Below are positions 53,850 through 60,955 of a stretch of DNA of 64,000 nucleotides, one piece after another. The stretch spans positions 151,258 to 215,257 of the forward strand of contig VIAD01000001.1 in the NCBI GenBank assembly GCA_006546595.1, in the 5' to 3' direction. The position numbers were made by a program, and so were the translations under genes. This stretch comes from Moraxellaceae bacterium AER2_44_116 (GTDB lineage: Bacteria; Pseudomonadota; Gammaproteobacteria; Pseudomonadales; Moraxellaceae). Within the stretch, counting starts at the first letter, position 1, and each line of letters starts with the position of its first letter. Under the pieces are notes generated by a model. It ran no database searches, was not told where the DNA came from, and saw nothing but the letters and a program-made list of their open reading frames with translations.

Positions 53850-54635
53850 TTGTCCTTTCTGAGTAAATGGTGGCAACTTTTTTTACAAACCGTCAGTCCG
53901 AAGTATTTTTACAGTATCAGTGGTGCGTTTATCCCGTGGTTGAGTGTGATTGCAGGTTTACTCATTACTATTGGAACGGTATGGGGGGTGGCGTTTGCGC
54001 CTGCGGATTATCTCCAAGGTAATAGTTATCGGATTATTTTTGTCCATGTGCCTGCCGCTAGTATTGCGCTGAGTGGTTATTTTGCGTTAGCCGTGTGTGC
54101 TGTCATTAGTTTAGTTTGGAAAGTGAAAACGGCTGAAATGGTGGCGCGTGCTATTGCGCCATTAGGGGCATGGTTTTGCTTTTTGGCCTTAGTTACGGGC
54201 GGTGTGTGGGGTAAACCGACATGGGGAACGTATTGGGTTTGGGATGCACGGTTAACGTCAATGTTGATTCTGCTGTTTTTATATATTGGTGTCATTGCCT
54301 TATATAACGCCTATGAAAGCAGCGCGACAGGTGCAAAAGCGGCGGCGATTTTAGCAATTGTCGGTGTTGTCAACTTACCCATTATTAAATACTCGGTGGT
54401 TTGGTGGAATACCTTACATCAAGGCGCAACGTTCACGATGACGGCTAAACCGAAAATGCCAGCTGAAATGTGGATGCCATTAGTCTTGATGATCTTAGGT
54501 TTTTATACCTTGTTTGCGTTACTCACCATTTTGAATACACGGACGATTATTTTGCAGCGTGAGCGTCGCAGTCAGTGGGTGCGTGAGTTGGTAAGGGCAG
54601 AAGTACGAGCGAAGGAGAACAATCATGGCCTTTGA
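53850..54635 (+). CDS. ccmC: CcmC, heme delivery protein
   Basis: Inner-membrane protein of 261 residues that loads heme onto CcmE. It has six membrane helices with the WWD-type periplasmic motif GKPTWGTYWVWDARLTSMLI and flanking heme-ligand histidines (HVPAAS near residue 68, and LHQGATF). The start is a TTG, three bases after ccmB. The end overlaps ccmD by 11 bases. Confidence 0.96.
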   Translation: MSFLSKWWQLFLQTVSPKYFYSISGAFIPWLSVIAGLLITIGTVWGVAFAPADYLQGNSYRIIFVHVPAASIALSGYFALAVCAVISLVWKVKTAEMVARAIAPLGAWFCFLALVTGGVWGKPTWGTYWVWDARLTSMLILLFLYIGVIALYNAYESSATGAKAAAILAIVGVVNLPIIKYSVVWWNTLHQGATFTMTAKPKMPAEMWMPLVLMILGFYTLFALLTILNTRTIILQRERRSQWVRELVRAEVRAKENNHGL

Positions 54636-54816
54636 TTCGTTTGCGGATTTTATCGCAATGGGTAAACATGGTGTTTATGTTTGGTCAAGTTATGGCTTAA
54701 CTTTTGCCATTATTGTTGGTTTGTTATGGCAAGCATGGCAACAACGGCAACGGTTTTTTCAAGAGCAAATGCAACAGATGAAGCGTGAAGCACAAAACGC
54801 AAACCAAGAGAAATAA
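54625..54816 (+). CDS. ccmD: CcmD, small CcmABC complex subunit
   Basis: A 63-residue protein with one membrane helix (YVWSSYGLTFAIIVGLLW) and a Gln/Arg-rich cytoplasmic tail. FADFIAMGKHGVYVW is the conserved CcmD start. It overlaps ccmC and lies two bases before ccmE. Confidence 0.93.
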   Translation: MAFDSFADFIAMGKHGVYVWSSYGLTFAIIVGLLWQAWQQRQRFFQEQMQQMKREAQNANQEK

Positions 54817-54818
54817 AG

Positions 54819-55256
54819 ATGAATCCTAAGCGTCAACGAAAGTTACTATTGATTGGGGTATTGGTGCTAGGGATTGGCGTGGCAGTGGGTTTGGCGATGT
54901 ACGCTATGCGCCAAAATATCAATTTATTTTATACGCCGAGTCAGTTAGCCAATGGCGAAGCCCCTTCAGGTCAACGGATTCAAGCAGGTGGTTTAGTCGT
55001 TAAAGGCACGGTGCAACGTGATCCTAAATCCTTAGCGGTGACGTTTATGATTAGTGACCTCAAAAAACAAGTACCTGTTAGCTATACAGGCATCTTGCCT
55101 GATTTATTTAAAGAAGGCACAGGTATTGTGGCAAATGGTGAGTTTGTTAATGGTCGAGTAGAGGCTGAGGAAATTTTAGCCAAGCACGATGAAAATTACA
55201 TGCCTCCGCAAGTTAAACAGGCTATAGACGAAGCAGGGCATCCGAAAGCTAAATAA
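54819..55256 (+). CDS. ccmE: CcmE, periplasmic heme chaperone
   Basis: A 145-residue, membrane-anchored OB-fold protein that covalently binds heme through a histidine, here H123 in LAKHDENYMPP, the diagnostic motif. N-terminal anchor about 8-27. ccmF, ccmG and ccmH, which usually follow, are absent; the next gene is nasT. Confidence 0.96.
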   Translation: MNPKRQRKLLLIGVLVLGIGVAVGLAMYAMRQNINLFYTPSQLANGEAPSGQRIQAGGLVVKGTVQRDPKSLAVTFMISDLKKQVPVSYTGILPDLFKEGTGIVANGEFVNGRVEAEEILAKHDENYMPPQVKQAIDEAGHPKAK

Positions 55257-55299
55257 GTCAGAGGTGGTTAGGGCTTTTGGAGCATTGACTTAATGATCC

Positions 55300-55349
55300 C
55301 TTCAACTCCGCTCAGGGAACATTTTTCTGCTGGCTGAGCGGAGTCGAAG
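55300..55349. repeat. TTCGACTCCGCTCAG-type inverted repeat, copy 2
   Basis: CTTCAACTCCGCTCAG (one mismatch to the family) and CTGAGCGGAGTCGAAG bracket a short core. A T-run follows at 55352, so this copy could terminate the ccm operon just ahead of the nasT promoter. Confidence 0.88.
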
Positions 55350-55383
55350 CCTTTTTTAATTAAAAAAACTTATTTGTTTTTAA

Positions 55384-55399
55384 TGGCACAGTAATTGCT
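55384..55399 (+). promoter_or_regulatory. Sigma-54 promoter for nasT
   Basis: TGGCACAGTAATTGCT matches the -24/-12 consensus TGGCAC-N5-TTGCW, with GG at 55385-55386 and GC at 55397-55398 (correct spacing). The ATG is 32 bases downstream, preceded by GAGGAG. No NtrC-type half-sites were recognised upstream. Confidence 0.75.
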
Positions 55400-55430
55400 T
55401 GTAGGCTCTCATTACTGAGGAGAGCGGGCA

Positions 55431-56006
55431 ATGTTAAGAGTCCTATTAGTGAACGATACTAACAAGCAAGTGGGTCGTTTACGTGCAGCATTAATTCAAG
55501 CGGGCTGTGAAATTGTTGAAGAAGTATCTTCCGCGTTAATGATTCCTAAAAAAGTCGCTGAGCTCAGGGCTGATGTTGTGATTATTGATACCGAGTCGCC
55601 GAGTCGCGATGTTTTAGAGCAAATTTGCGTCGTCACGCAAGATGAGCCTCGTCCCATTGTCATGGTGAGTGAGGATACGCAACCCTCAGCGATTAAAGCG
55701 GCTATTAAAGCCGGAGTTTCCGCTTACGTCGTTGAAGATATTGATAAGCACCGTTTAAGCGCAGTTTTAGAAATTGCACAGGCGCGTTTTGAGATGGATC
55801 AATCGCTCATGCAACAAATTCGTCAAGCGGAATCCCGTTTGAATGAGCGTAAAATTGTTGAGCGAGCCAAAGGTTTATTAATGCAATTACGCAGCATGAG
55901 TGAGTCTGAGGCTTATCATGCGATGCGTAAAATTGCGATGGATAGAAATATCCGTATTGTTGATGTCGCCCAAAAATTGTTATCAATGAACGAGTTACTG
56001 GCATAA
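55431..56006 (+). CDS. nasT: NasT-type ANTAR antiterminator
   Basis: A 191-residue two-domain regulator. The N-terminal pseudo-receiver (1-120) has the nominal phosphoacceptor aspartate in VVIIDTESPSRDVLEQI, but the N-terminal acidic pair is VND rather than DD. The C-terminal ANTAR domain (about 130-190) is RLNERKIVERAKGLLMQLRSMSESEAYHAMRKIAMD, the RNA-binding module. NasT releases transcription termination in nitrate-assimilation leaders. Its target here is very likely the nrtA leader 1.5 kb downstream. The usual partner NasS is not in the window. Confidence 0.9.
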   Translation: MLRVLLVNDTNKQVGRLRAALIQAGCEIVEEVSSALMIPKKVAELRADVVIIDTESPSRDVLEQICVVTQDEPRPIVMVSEDTQPSAIKAAIKAGVSAYVVEDIDKHRLSAVLEIAQARFEMDQSLMQQIRQAESRLNERKIVERAKGLLMQLRSMSESEAYHAMRKIAMDRNIRIVDVAQKLLSMNELLA

Positions 56007-56046
56007 ACAGAAAATTGACTTCTGTTGATGCCTGTCTAGTTATCAA

Positions 56047-56709
56047 TTAGGCATAATCATAAGGGCCACCTGCTTGTAACGCTTTTTGATAGGTGGGACG
56101 TGCTTGTACGCGTTTCACCCATGCAGTAATGTGGGGGTAGTTACCTGTTGCTCGACCTGCAACCGCCGCTTCTAATGGAAAGCTCATTTGAAAGTCTGCA
56201 CCTGTCATTTGTGCGCCAGCAAACCACTCGTTTTTAGCCAAATAATCATTAATAAATGTCATATTGTTGCGAATATTGGGTTCAATAAAAGAACTCATCA
56301 CTTTATCAGCAATCCCTTTGGTGACAGGCTTTAAAAAGAAAGGCACAGGTGCTGAACGTACTTTATCAAAGACCAACTTCATAACAAATGGAGGCATTAA
56401 CGAGCCTTCGGCAAAATGCATCCAGTAGGTGTATTGACGATATTCTGGGCTATTGGTAGTAGGAATGAGGTTTTTGCCATAATTATTGGCTAAATAATCA
56501 ATAATTGCGCCAGATTCCGCAACTGTAATGTCTCCATCGGTAATGACTGGCGATTTCCCGAGTGGATGTATTTTTTTTAATGATGAAGGGGCTAACATGG
56601 TTTTTGGATCACGTTGGTAATGTTTAATTTCATATGCAATACCGAGTTCTTCAAGCATCCACAAAATACGTTGAGAGCGAGAGTTGTTAAGATGGTGAAC
56701 AATAATCAT
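56047..56709 (-). CDS. Glutathione S-transferase family protein
   Basis: A 220-residue protein with a thioredoxin-like N-terminal domain (MIIVHHLNNSRSQRILWMLEELGIAYEIKHYQRD) and a GSP-type ITDGDITVAESGAIIDYLANNYG that positions glutathione. The C-terminal all-helical domain is complete. The catalytic residue position is occupied by the Asn/Ser of LNNSRSQR, as in bacterial beta-like GSTs. It sits between the regulator and transporter genes of the nitrate module on the opposite strand. The substrate is unknown. Confidence 0.9.
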   Translation of the reverse strand: MIIVHHLNNSRSQRILWMLEELGIAYEIKHYQRDPKTMLAPSSLKKIHPLGKSPVITDGDITVAESGAIIDYLANNYGKNLIPTTNSPEYRQYTYWMHFAEGSLMPPFVMKLVFDKVRSAPVPFFLKPVTKGIADKVMSSFIEPNIRNNMTFINDYLAKNEWFAGAQMTGADFQMSFPLEAAVAGRATGNYPHITAWVKRVQARPTYQKALQAGGPYDYA

Positions 56710-56716
56710 AGCGATA

Positions 56717-56815
56717 AGGACTTACGCATTGCACCGCAATTAGCGCGTTTTGTGAACTAAAGATCGTTAAAAACGATTGTTTAGTGAACAAATAAGCGAT
56801 AACCGCGTAAGTCCT
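56717..56815. mobile_element. 99-bp MITE-like palindromic element
   Basis: Perfect 11-base terminal inverted repeats AGGACTTACGC / GCGTAAGTCCT. The interior is itself almost palindromic (TTGTGAACTAAAGATCGTT paired with AACGATTGTTTAGTGAACAA). There is no coding capacity. It lies in the divergence between the GST gene and the DUF1622 gene. A transposase able to move it is not in the window. Confidence 0.8.
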
Positions 56816-56837
56816 AAAATAGTAAGAAAGTGTACAT

Positions 56838-57221
56838 TTAATCATCTGATGATGATTTTTTACCAACATGGGATGCGTCACCATGTAGCTCTTGACGCAA
56901 GAAGTAATTGAGCGCGGTACGTATAACCGCAATCGCAGCCAGTTTACCAATCTGATCCCAACTCGGTGCCACAGCAGTGGACAGAATATCTGCACCTAGC
57001 TGTAACTCAAGTGCTAAAGCAAGATAACGCGCAAAACTGAGTCTGGCCTCGCCAAATAAATCTTCTTTTTTGGCTCGTAAGCCTCGTAGCCATGAAGCTA
57101 ATACCGCTAATAGACCAAAGCCAATGACCGCCGCCCCTGTGACTTCCACGCCTAGCTTGAGCCACAGTACCGCATTCATTACCAGTTCTTCTGCGCCAGA
57201 ATGTGTGGGATTAGTCAGCAT
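56838..57221 (-). CDS. DUF1622 family membrane protein
   Basis: A 127-residue protein with three membrane segments. The VLWLKLGVEVTGAAVIGFGLL start, ARLSFARYLALALELQLGADILSTAVAPSWDQIGKLAAIAVIRTALNYFLRQEL and the short basic C-terminus match the DUF1622 family of unknown function. Gene neighbours give no hint beyond being embedded in a nitrate module. Confidence 0.85.
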   Translation of the reverse strand: MLTNPTHSGAEELVMNAVLWLKLGVEVTGAAVIGFGLLAVLASWLRGLRAKKEDLFGEARLSFARYLALALELQLGADILSTAVAPSWDQIGKLAAIAVIRTALNYFLRQELHGDASHVGKKSSSDD

Positions 57222-57409
57222 AGTCGTATTGATCTCGTCAGAATCTAAAAATAAAATTTCAACGGTAAGTGTCTAACAGATAGTCGTGATAAACAATCAT
57301 TTTGCCTAGCAAGATGAGTTTGCCCCTAGAACATGCAGATGCGCCAAGATTGTGCGTCATTTTGGATGCTTTGTTTTACCGTGTTTAGTCATTTACGCCA
57401 ACAATAGCG

Positions 57410-57444
57410 TGCACCATTCCCGTTATTGGTGCAAAACGCGCACC
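57410..57444 (+). promoter_or_regulatory. NtrC-like half-sites upstream of nrtA
   Basis: Three half-sites occur in 35 bases: TGCACC (57410-57415), GGTGCA (57428-57433) and GCGCACC (57438-57444), about 65-100 bases before the expected start. The first two form TGCACC-N12-GGTGCA; the second pair is GGTGC-N7-GCACC. The spacings are not the canonical NtrC site (TGCACC-N5-GGTGCA), so binding is probable rather than certain. Confidence 0.6.
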
Positions 57445-57482
57445 TTAATGGGGATAAAATTATTATTTTTCGATTTTGAGTG

Positions 57483-57499
57483 TTGGCACGGCGTTTGCT
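57483..57499 (+). promoter_or_regulatory. Sigma-54 promoter for nrtA
   Basis: TTGGCACGGCGTTTGCT is a full match to the sigma-54 consensus TGGCACG-N4-TTGCW. GG lies at 57485-57486 and GC at 57497-57498, placing the transcript start near 57510. Confidence 0.92.
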
Positions 57500-57514
57500 A
57501 TATATCAATCAAGA

Positions 57515-57613
57515 AAGCAAAATCTTGGCCAATGTTGGCTGTTGCTTTTCGAAACTAAACATCACGCTCCTTGTTTAGTTATCTTTGACAACTTGGTTGG
57601 GACATTGGCGTCC
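57515..57613 (+). ncRNA. ANTAR-type dual-hexaloop leader element
   Basis: Two hairpins at the start of the nrtA leader. P1 (57515-57547) has AAGCAA/TTGCTT outer pairing and a TTGGCC/GGCTG inner stem with hexaloop AATGTT (57531-57536). P2 (57600-57613) has GGAC/GTCC around hexaloop ATTGGC (57604-57609). Both loops have A at position 1 and G at position 4, the ANTAR recognition rule. A third hairpin (57553-57580, 9-bp perfect stem) sits between them. P2 shares bases 57608-57613 with the terminator that follows, so NasT bound to P1/P2 should block termination. Confidence 0.78.
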
Positions 57614-57645
57614 AGAGGCTTTATTGCCGATGGGCGCTTTTTTTT
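57608..57645 (+). terminator. Leader terminator before nrtA
   Basis: GCGTCC (57608-57613) pairs with GGGCGC (57632-57637), with an inner GGC/GCC pairing around TTTATT. Eight T follow (57638-57645). It lies about 130 bases before nrtA and overlaps the P2 antiterminator hairpin. Confidence 0.85.
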
Positions 57646-57774
57646 GCTTGTTTTTTGGGTTTAAGCGCGAAGTAGTCACTGTTGATGAAGTTTTAGCTTA
57701 GATCCATTGGTGTTGTGACGTAACAAATAACGTTGCGTGCAGGACCGATTTTTCCACCATAAATGAGGTGCATG

Positions 57775-59079
57775 ATGCTGCATTTACCAGAAAGCAATAT
57801 GATCGTAACGACAACGAACACTACAGATTCAGCACCACAGGAAGGTCATAGCCGTCGTGATTTTTTAAAACAATCTGCGGTTGCTGCGGGTGCTGGCTTA
57901 CTTGGAGGAGGAATGATGAGTTTATCAACGAGTGCTTGGGCGGCGGGTAGTGATAAACCCGAAAAAACAGAAGTTAAAATTGGTTTTATTCCATTAACCG
58001 ACTGTGCGCCGATTGTTGTTGCCTCCGTATTAGGCTTCGATAAAAAATATGGGATTAAAATTACACCGAGCAAAGAAGCATCTTGGGCTGGTGTGCGTGA
58101 CAAGTTAAATAATGGTGAGCTAGATGCTGCTCATGTGTTGTACGGCCTAATTTACGGCGTGCAACTTGGTATTGGTGGTCCTGCAAAAGATATGGCGGTG
58201 TTAATGACACTGAACCAAAATGGCCAAGCGATTACGTTATCGAATCAATTAAAAGAGCAAGGTGTAACCGATGGTAAGTCACTCAAACGCATGATTGACT
58301 CTAACAAACGTGAATATACCTTTGCTCAAACCTTTCCGACTGGCACACACGCCATGTGGTTGTATTACTGGTTAGCGGCTTACGGCATTGATCCGATGAA
58401 CGATGTCAAAACCATTGTTGTGCCACCGCCACAAATGGTTGCCAATATGCGGGTTGGTAATATGGATGGTTATTGCGTCGGTGAGCCGTGGGGCGCACGC
58501 GCAATCAGTGATGGCATCGGTTTTACCGCAACAACAACACAAGATATTTGGGCAAATCATCCTGAAAAAGTCTTAGGTTGTACGAAAGCGTTTATCACGC
58601 AATATCCTAATACCGCTCGTGCATTGATTATGGCGGTGTTAGAAGCCAGTCGTTACATTGATGACGTTAAAAACAGATCGTCAGTGGCGAAGTTAATTTC
58701 CGATAAGTCGTATGTGAACGCACCAGAACAAGTCATCGAACAACGTTTCTTGGGTAATTATGACAACGGTATTGGCAAAAAATGGAAAGATGCCCATCCA
58801 ATGCAATTTTATCGTAATGGTGAAGTGTCATTCCCGTACTTGTCTGATGGCATGTGGTTCTTAACTCAACACAAACGTTGGGGCTTATTGAAGAAAGAAG
58901 TCGATTATTTAGCCGTTGCCAAATCGATTAACCAAATCGACTTGTACAAAGAAGCGGCCACACAACTCAATGTGCCGATTCCAAGCAGCCCAATGCGTAG
59001 TAGTAAATTAATTGATGGCAAAGTTTGGGATGGTTCTAATCCTAAAGCATACGCCAGCAGTTTTGCCATTAAAGCTTAA
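57775..59079 (+). CDS. nrtA: NrtA-type nitrate-binding protein
   Basis: Periplasmic ABC-transporter substrate-binding protein of the nitrate/bicarbonate family, about 434 residues. A Tat signal (SRRDFLKQSAVAAGAGLLGGG) is followed by KIGFIPLTDCAPIVVASVLGFDKKYGIKITPSKEASWAGVRDKLNNGELDAAHVLYGL, close to NrtA/CmpA. DGYCVGEPWGARAI is the ligand-lobe motif. Starts at 57763, 57772 and 57775 are possible; I use 57775, with GAGG six bases upstream. It is under the sigma-54/ANTAR leader. It could also serve the NasS sensing role, though NasS proper is usually cytoplasmic. Confidence 0.9.
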   Translation: MLHLPESNMIVTTTNTTDSAPQEGHSRRDFLKQSAVAAGAGLLGGGMMSLSTSAWAAGSDKPEKTEVKIGFIPLTDCAPIVVASVLGFDKKYGIKITPSKEASWAGVRDKLNNGELDAAHVLYGLIYGVQLGIGGPAKDMAVLMTLNQNGQAITLSNQLKEQGVTDGKSLKRMIDSNKREYTFAQTFPTGTHAMWLYYWLAAYGIDPMNDVKTIVVPPPQMVANMRVGNMDGYCVGEPWGARAISDGIGFTATTTQDIWANHPEKVLGCTKAFITQYPNTARALIMAVLEASRYIDDVKNRSSVAKLISDKSYVNAPEQVIEQRFLGNYDNGIGKKWKDAHPMQFYRNGEVSFPYLSDGMWFLTQHKRWGLLKKEVDYLAVAKSINQIDLYKEAATQLNVPIPSSPMRSSKLIDGKVWDGSNPKAYASSFAIKA

Positions 59080-59093
59080 GTGAGGAGCGTGAC

Positions 59094-59945
59094 ATGAGTA
59101 GTAGCACTCTCACAGATGCGTCTAGCCCTAAAAAGATGGAAACGGTGAAACTTAAAATGCCAGCAATAATGATAAAACCAGCCGCAGTCGTCCGTTGGGC
59201 GTTTCCGCCGCTATTAGGTTTGATGTTGTTTGCGTTTGCATGGGCAGTATTAAGCCATTTTAGAACGGAATTACCAGGCCCTGTTTCAACATGGCATTCG
59301 GCGGTTGAGTTATTTGCTGACCCATTTTACAACAATGGCCCAAATGACCAAGGTATTGGTTGGAACATTCTCCAATCACTCGGACGGGTAGGTTTGGGTT
59401 TTGGCTTGGCGGCGTTAATCGGTATTCCCTTAGGCTTTATCTTAGGACGTGTGAAATTTATTGGTGATATGTTTGCGCCGATTATTTCGTTACTTCGTCC
59501 TGTCTCACCACTGGCATGGTTGCCGATTGGTTTGTTGGTGTTTAAAGCCGCAGAGCCTGCGTCTATTTGGGTGATTTTTATCTCCAGTATTTGGCCCATT
59601 ATTCTTAATACCTCGGCAGGGGTGTCGCAAGTGCCACAAGATTACTTAAATGTGGCACGAGTGCTTCGACTCTCGGAGTGGAAAATATTTACCAAAATTC
59701 TTTTCCCATCGTGCTTGCCTTATTTGTTAACAGGGATTCGTTTGTCGATTGGTGTCGCGTGGTTGGTGATTGTGGCTGCCGAAATGTTGACAGGTGGCGT
59801 TGGTCTAGGATTTTGGGTGTGGGATGAGTGGAATAACTTGAATGTTGAACACATCATCATTGCTATCTTTGTGGTCGGGATTGTGGGGTTATTACTCGAA
59901 AAATTCTTGATTATGTTAGCAAATCGCTTTTCTTACGAAGGTTGA
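59094..59945 (+). CDS. nrtB: NrtB-type nitrate ABC permease
   Basis: Inner-membrane permease of 283 residues with about six helices and the cytoplasmic coupling (EAA) loop around GVSQVPQDYLNVARVLRLSEWKIFTKILFPSCLPYLLTGIRLSIG. It starts 14 bases after nrtA. Confidence 0.93.
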   Translation: MSSSTLTDASSPKKMETVKLKMPAIMIKPAAVVRWAFPPLLGLMLFAFAWAVLSHFRTELPGPVSTWHSAVELFADPFYNNGPNDQGIGWNILQSLGRVGLGFGLAALIGIPLGFILGRVKFIGDMFAPIISLLRPVSPLAWLPIGLLVFKAAEPASIWVIFISSIWPIILNTSAGVSQVPQDYLNVARVLRLSEWKIFTKILFPSCLPYLLTGIRLSIGVAWLVIVAAEMLTGGVGLGFWVWDEWNNLNVEHIIIAIFVVGIVGLLLEKFLIMLANRFSYEG

Positions 59946-59954
59946 AATTTTTAT

Positions 59955-60033
59955 AACCCTCACCCCAACCCTCTCCCTCGGGGAGAGGGAGCGAAGTCCT
60001 CCCTCCCTGAGGGAGAGAGCTAGAGTGAGGGTT
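59955..60033. repeat. CCCTCACCCC-type palindromic repeat between nrtB and nrtC
   Basis: AACCCTCACCCC...GTGAGGGTT with nested CTCTCCCTC/GAGGGAGAG arms forms a 79-base compound hairpin in the only gap of the nrt operon. The sequence type is widespread as a dispersed bacterial repeat. It may set the ATPase-to-permease ratio by altering transcript stability. Confidence 0.9.
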
Positions 60034-60053
60034 GTTTTGAACAATCGAGGTGC

Positions 60054-60848
60054 ATGATGAACAAGTATGTCAGTATCGAAAACGTGTCTATGCGGTTCCC
60101 CACCAAAAACGGTGTCTTTGAAGCCCTACGTGAAATCAACTTGGGGATTGAAGAAGGCGAGTTTGTTTCTTTAATTGGCCATTCGGGCTGTGGTAAGTCC
60201 ACCTTATTGAACTTAATCGCAGGTTTGACTTTGCCGAGTGATGGTTTCTTGATTTGTAATGGTCGAGAAATTGCGGGGCCTGGCCCTGATCGGGGAGTCG
60301 TGTTTCAGAATCACTCATTGTTGCCGTGGTTGACGTGTTTTGAGAATGTACATCTTGCTGTTGAGCGTGTCTTTGGCGCAGATGAGAAAAAAGCACAACT
60401 CGAAGAACGCACACATGCCGCATTAAAGTTGGTTGGTTTAACCCATGCCACGCATAAGTATCCAAAAGAAATTTCAGGTGGGATGAAGCAACGTGTCGGT
60501 ATTGCCAGAGCCTTAGCGATGCAACCGCAAGTGTTATTGCTTGATGAGCCGTTTGGCGCGTTAGATGCGTTAACTCGTGCTCATTTACAAGATGAGTTAT
60601 TGAAAATTGTCGCCGCTACCAAAGCTACGGTGGTGATGGTAACCCATGATGTTGATGAAGCTGTTTTGTTATCTGACCGCATCGTGATGATGACCAATGG
60701 CCCATCGGCAACCATCGGTGAGATACTCAATGTTGAACTAGAAAAGCCGCGTGATCGGATTCAATTAGCCAATGATCCACGTTATCACCAGTACCGCTCT
60801 GTCGTTTTAGAGTTCTTATACCGTAAACATCTACGCCCTGCGGCATGA
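60054..60848 (+). CDS. nrtC: NrtC/NrtD-type nitrate ABC ATPase
   Basis: ABC ATPase of 264 residues: Walker A GHSGCGKST, signature SGGMKQRVGIARAL, Walker B LLLDEPFGALDALTR and H-loop THDVDEAVLLSDR. It lacks the substrate-binding-like C-terminal domain of cyanobacterial NrtC, so it resembles NrtD/CmpD in length. It completes the NrtABC transporter, 108 bases after nrtB, past the repeat. Confidence 0.93.
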   Translation: MMNKYVSIENVSMRFPTKNGVFEALREINLGIEEGEFVSLIGHSGCGKSTLLNLIAGLTLPSDGFLICNGREIAGPGPDRGVVFQNHSLLPWLTCFENVHLAVERVFGADEKKAQLEERTHAALKLVGLTHATHKYPKEISGGMKQRVGIARALAMQPQVLLLDEPFGALDALTRAHLQDELLKIVAATKATVVMVTHDVDEAVLLSDRIVMMTNGPSATIGEILNVELEKPRDRIQLANDPRYHQYRSVVLEFLYRKHLRPAA

Positions 60849-60891
60849 TGACTGTTCTTTAACCTCAATCCTAAATCGAATATTCACTAGA

Positions 60892-60911
60892 GGCTGTTTG
60901 CTAAAACAGCC
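60892..60911 (+). terminator. Hairpin after nrtC
   Basis: GGCTGTTT-GCTA-AAACAGCC is a perfect 8-bp stem 44 bases after the nrtC stop. Only three T follow, so it may be an attenuator or a 3' stabiliser within an nrt-porin transcript. Confidence 0.55.
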
Positions 60912-60955
60912 CTTTAGGAAGACGTTTGCCTAAATTTTACCAAAGGTGCATTGTG

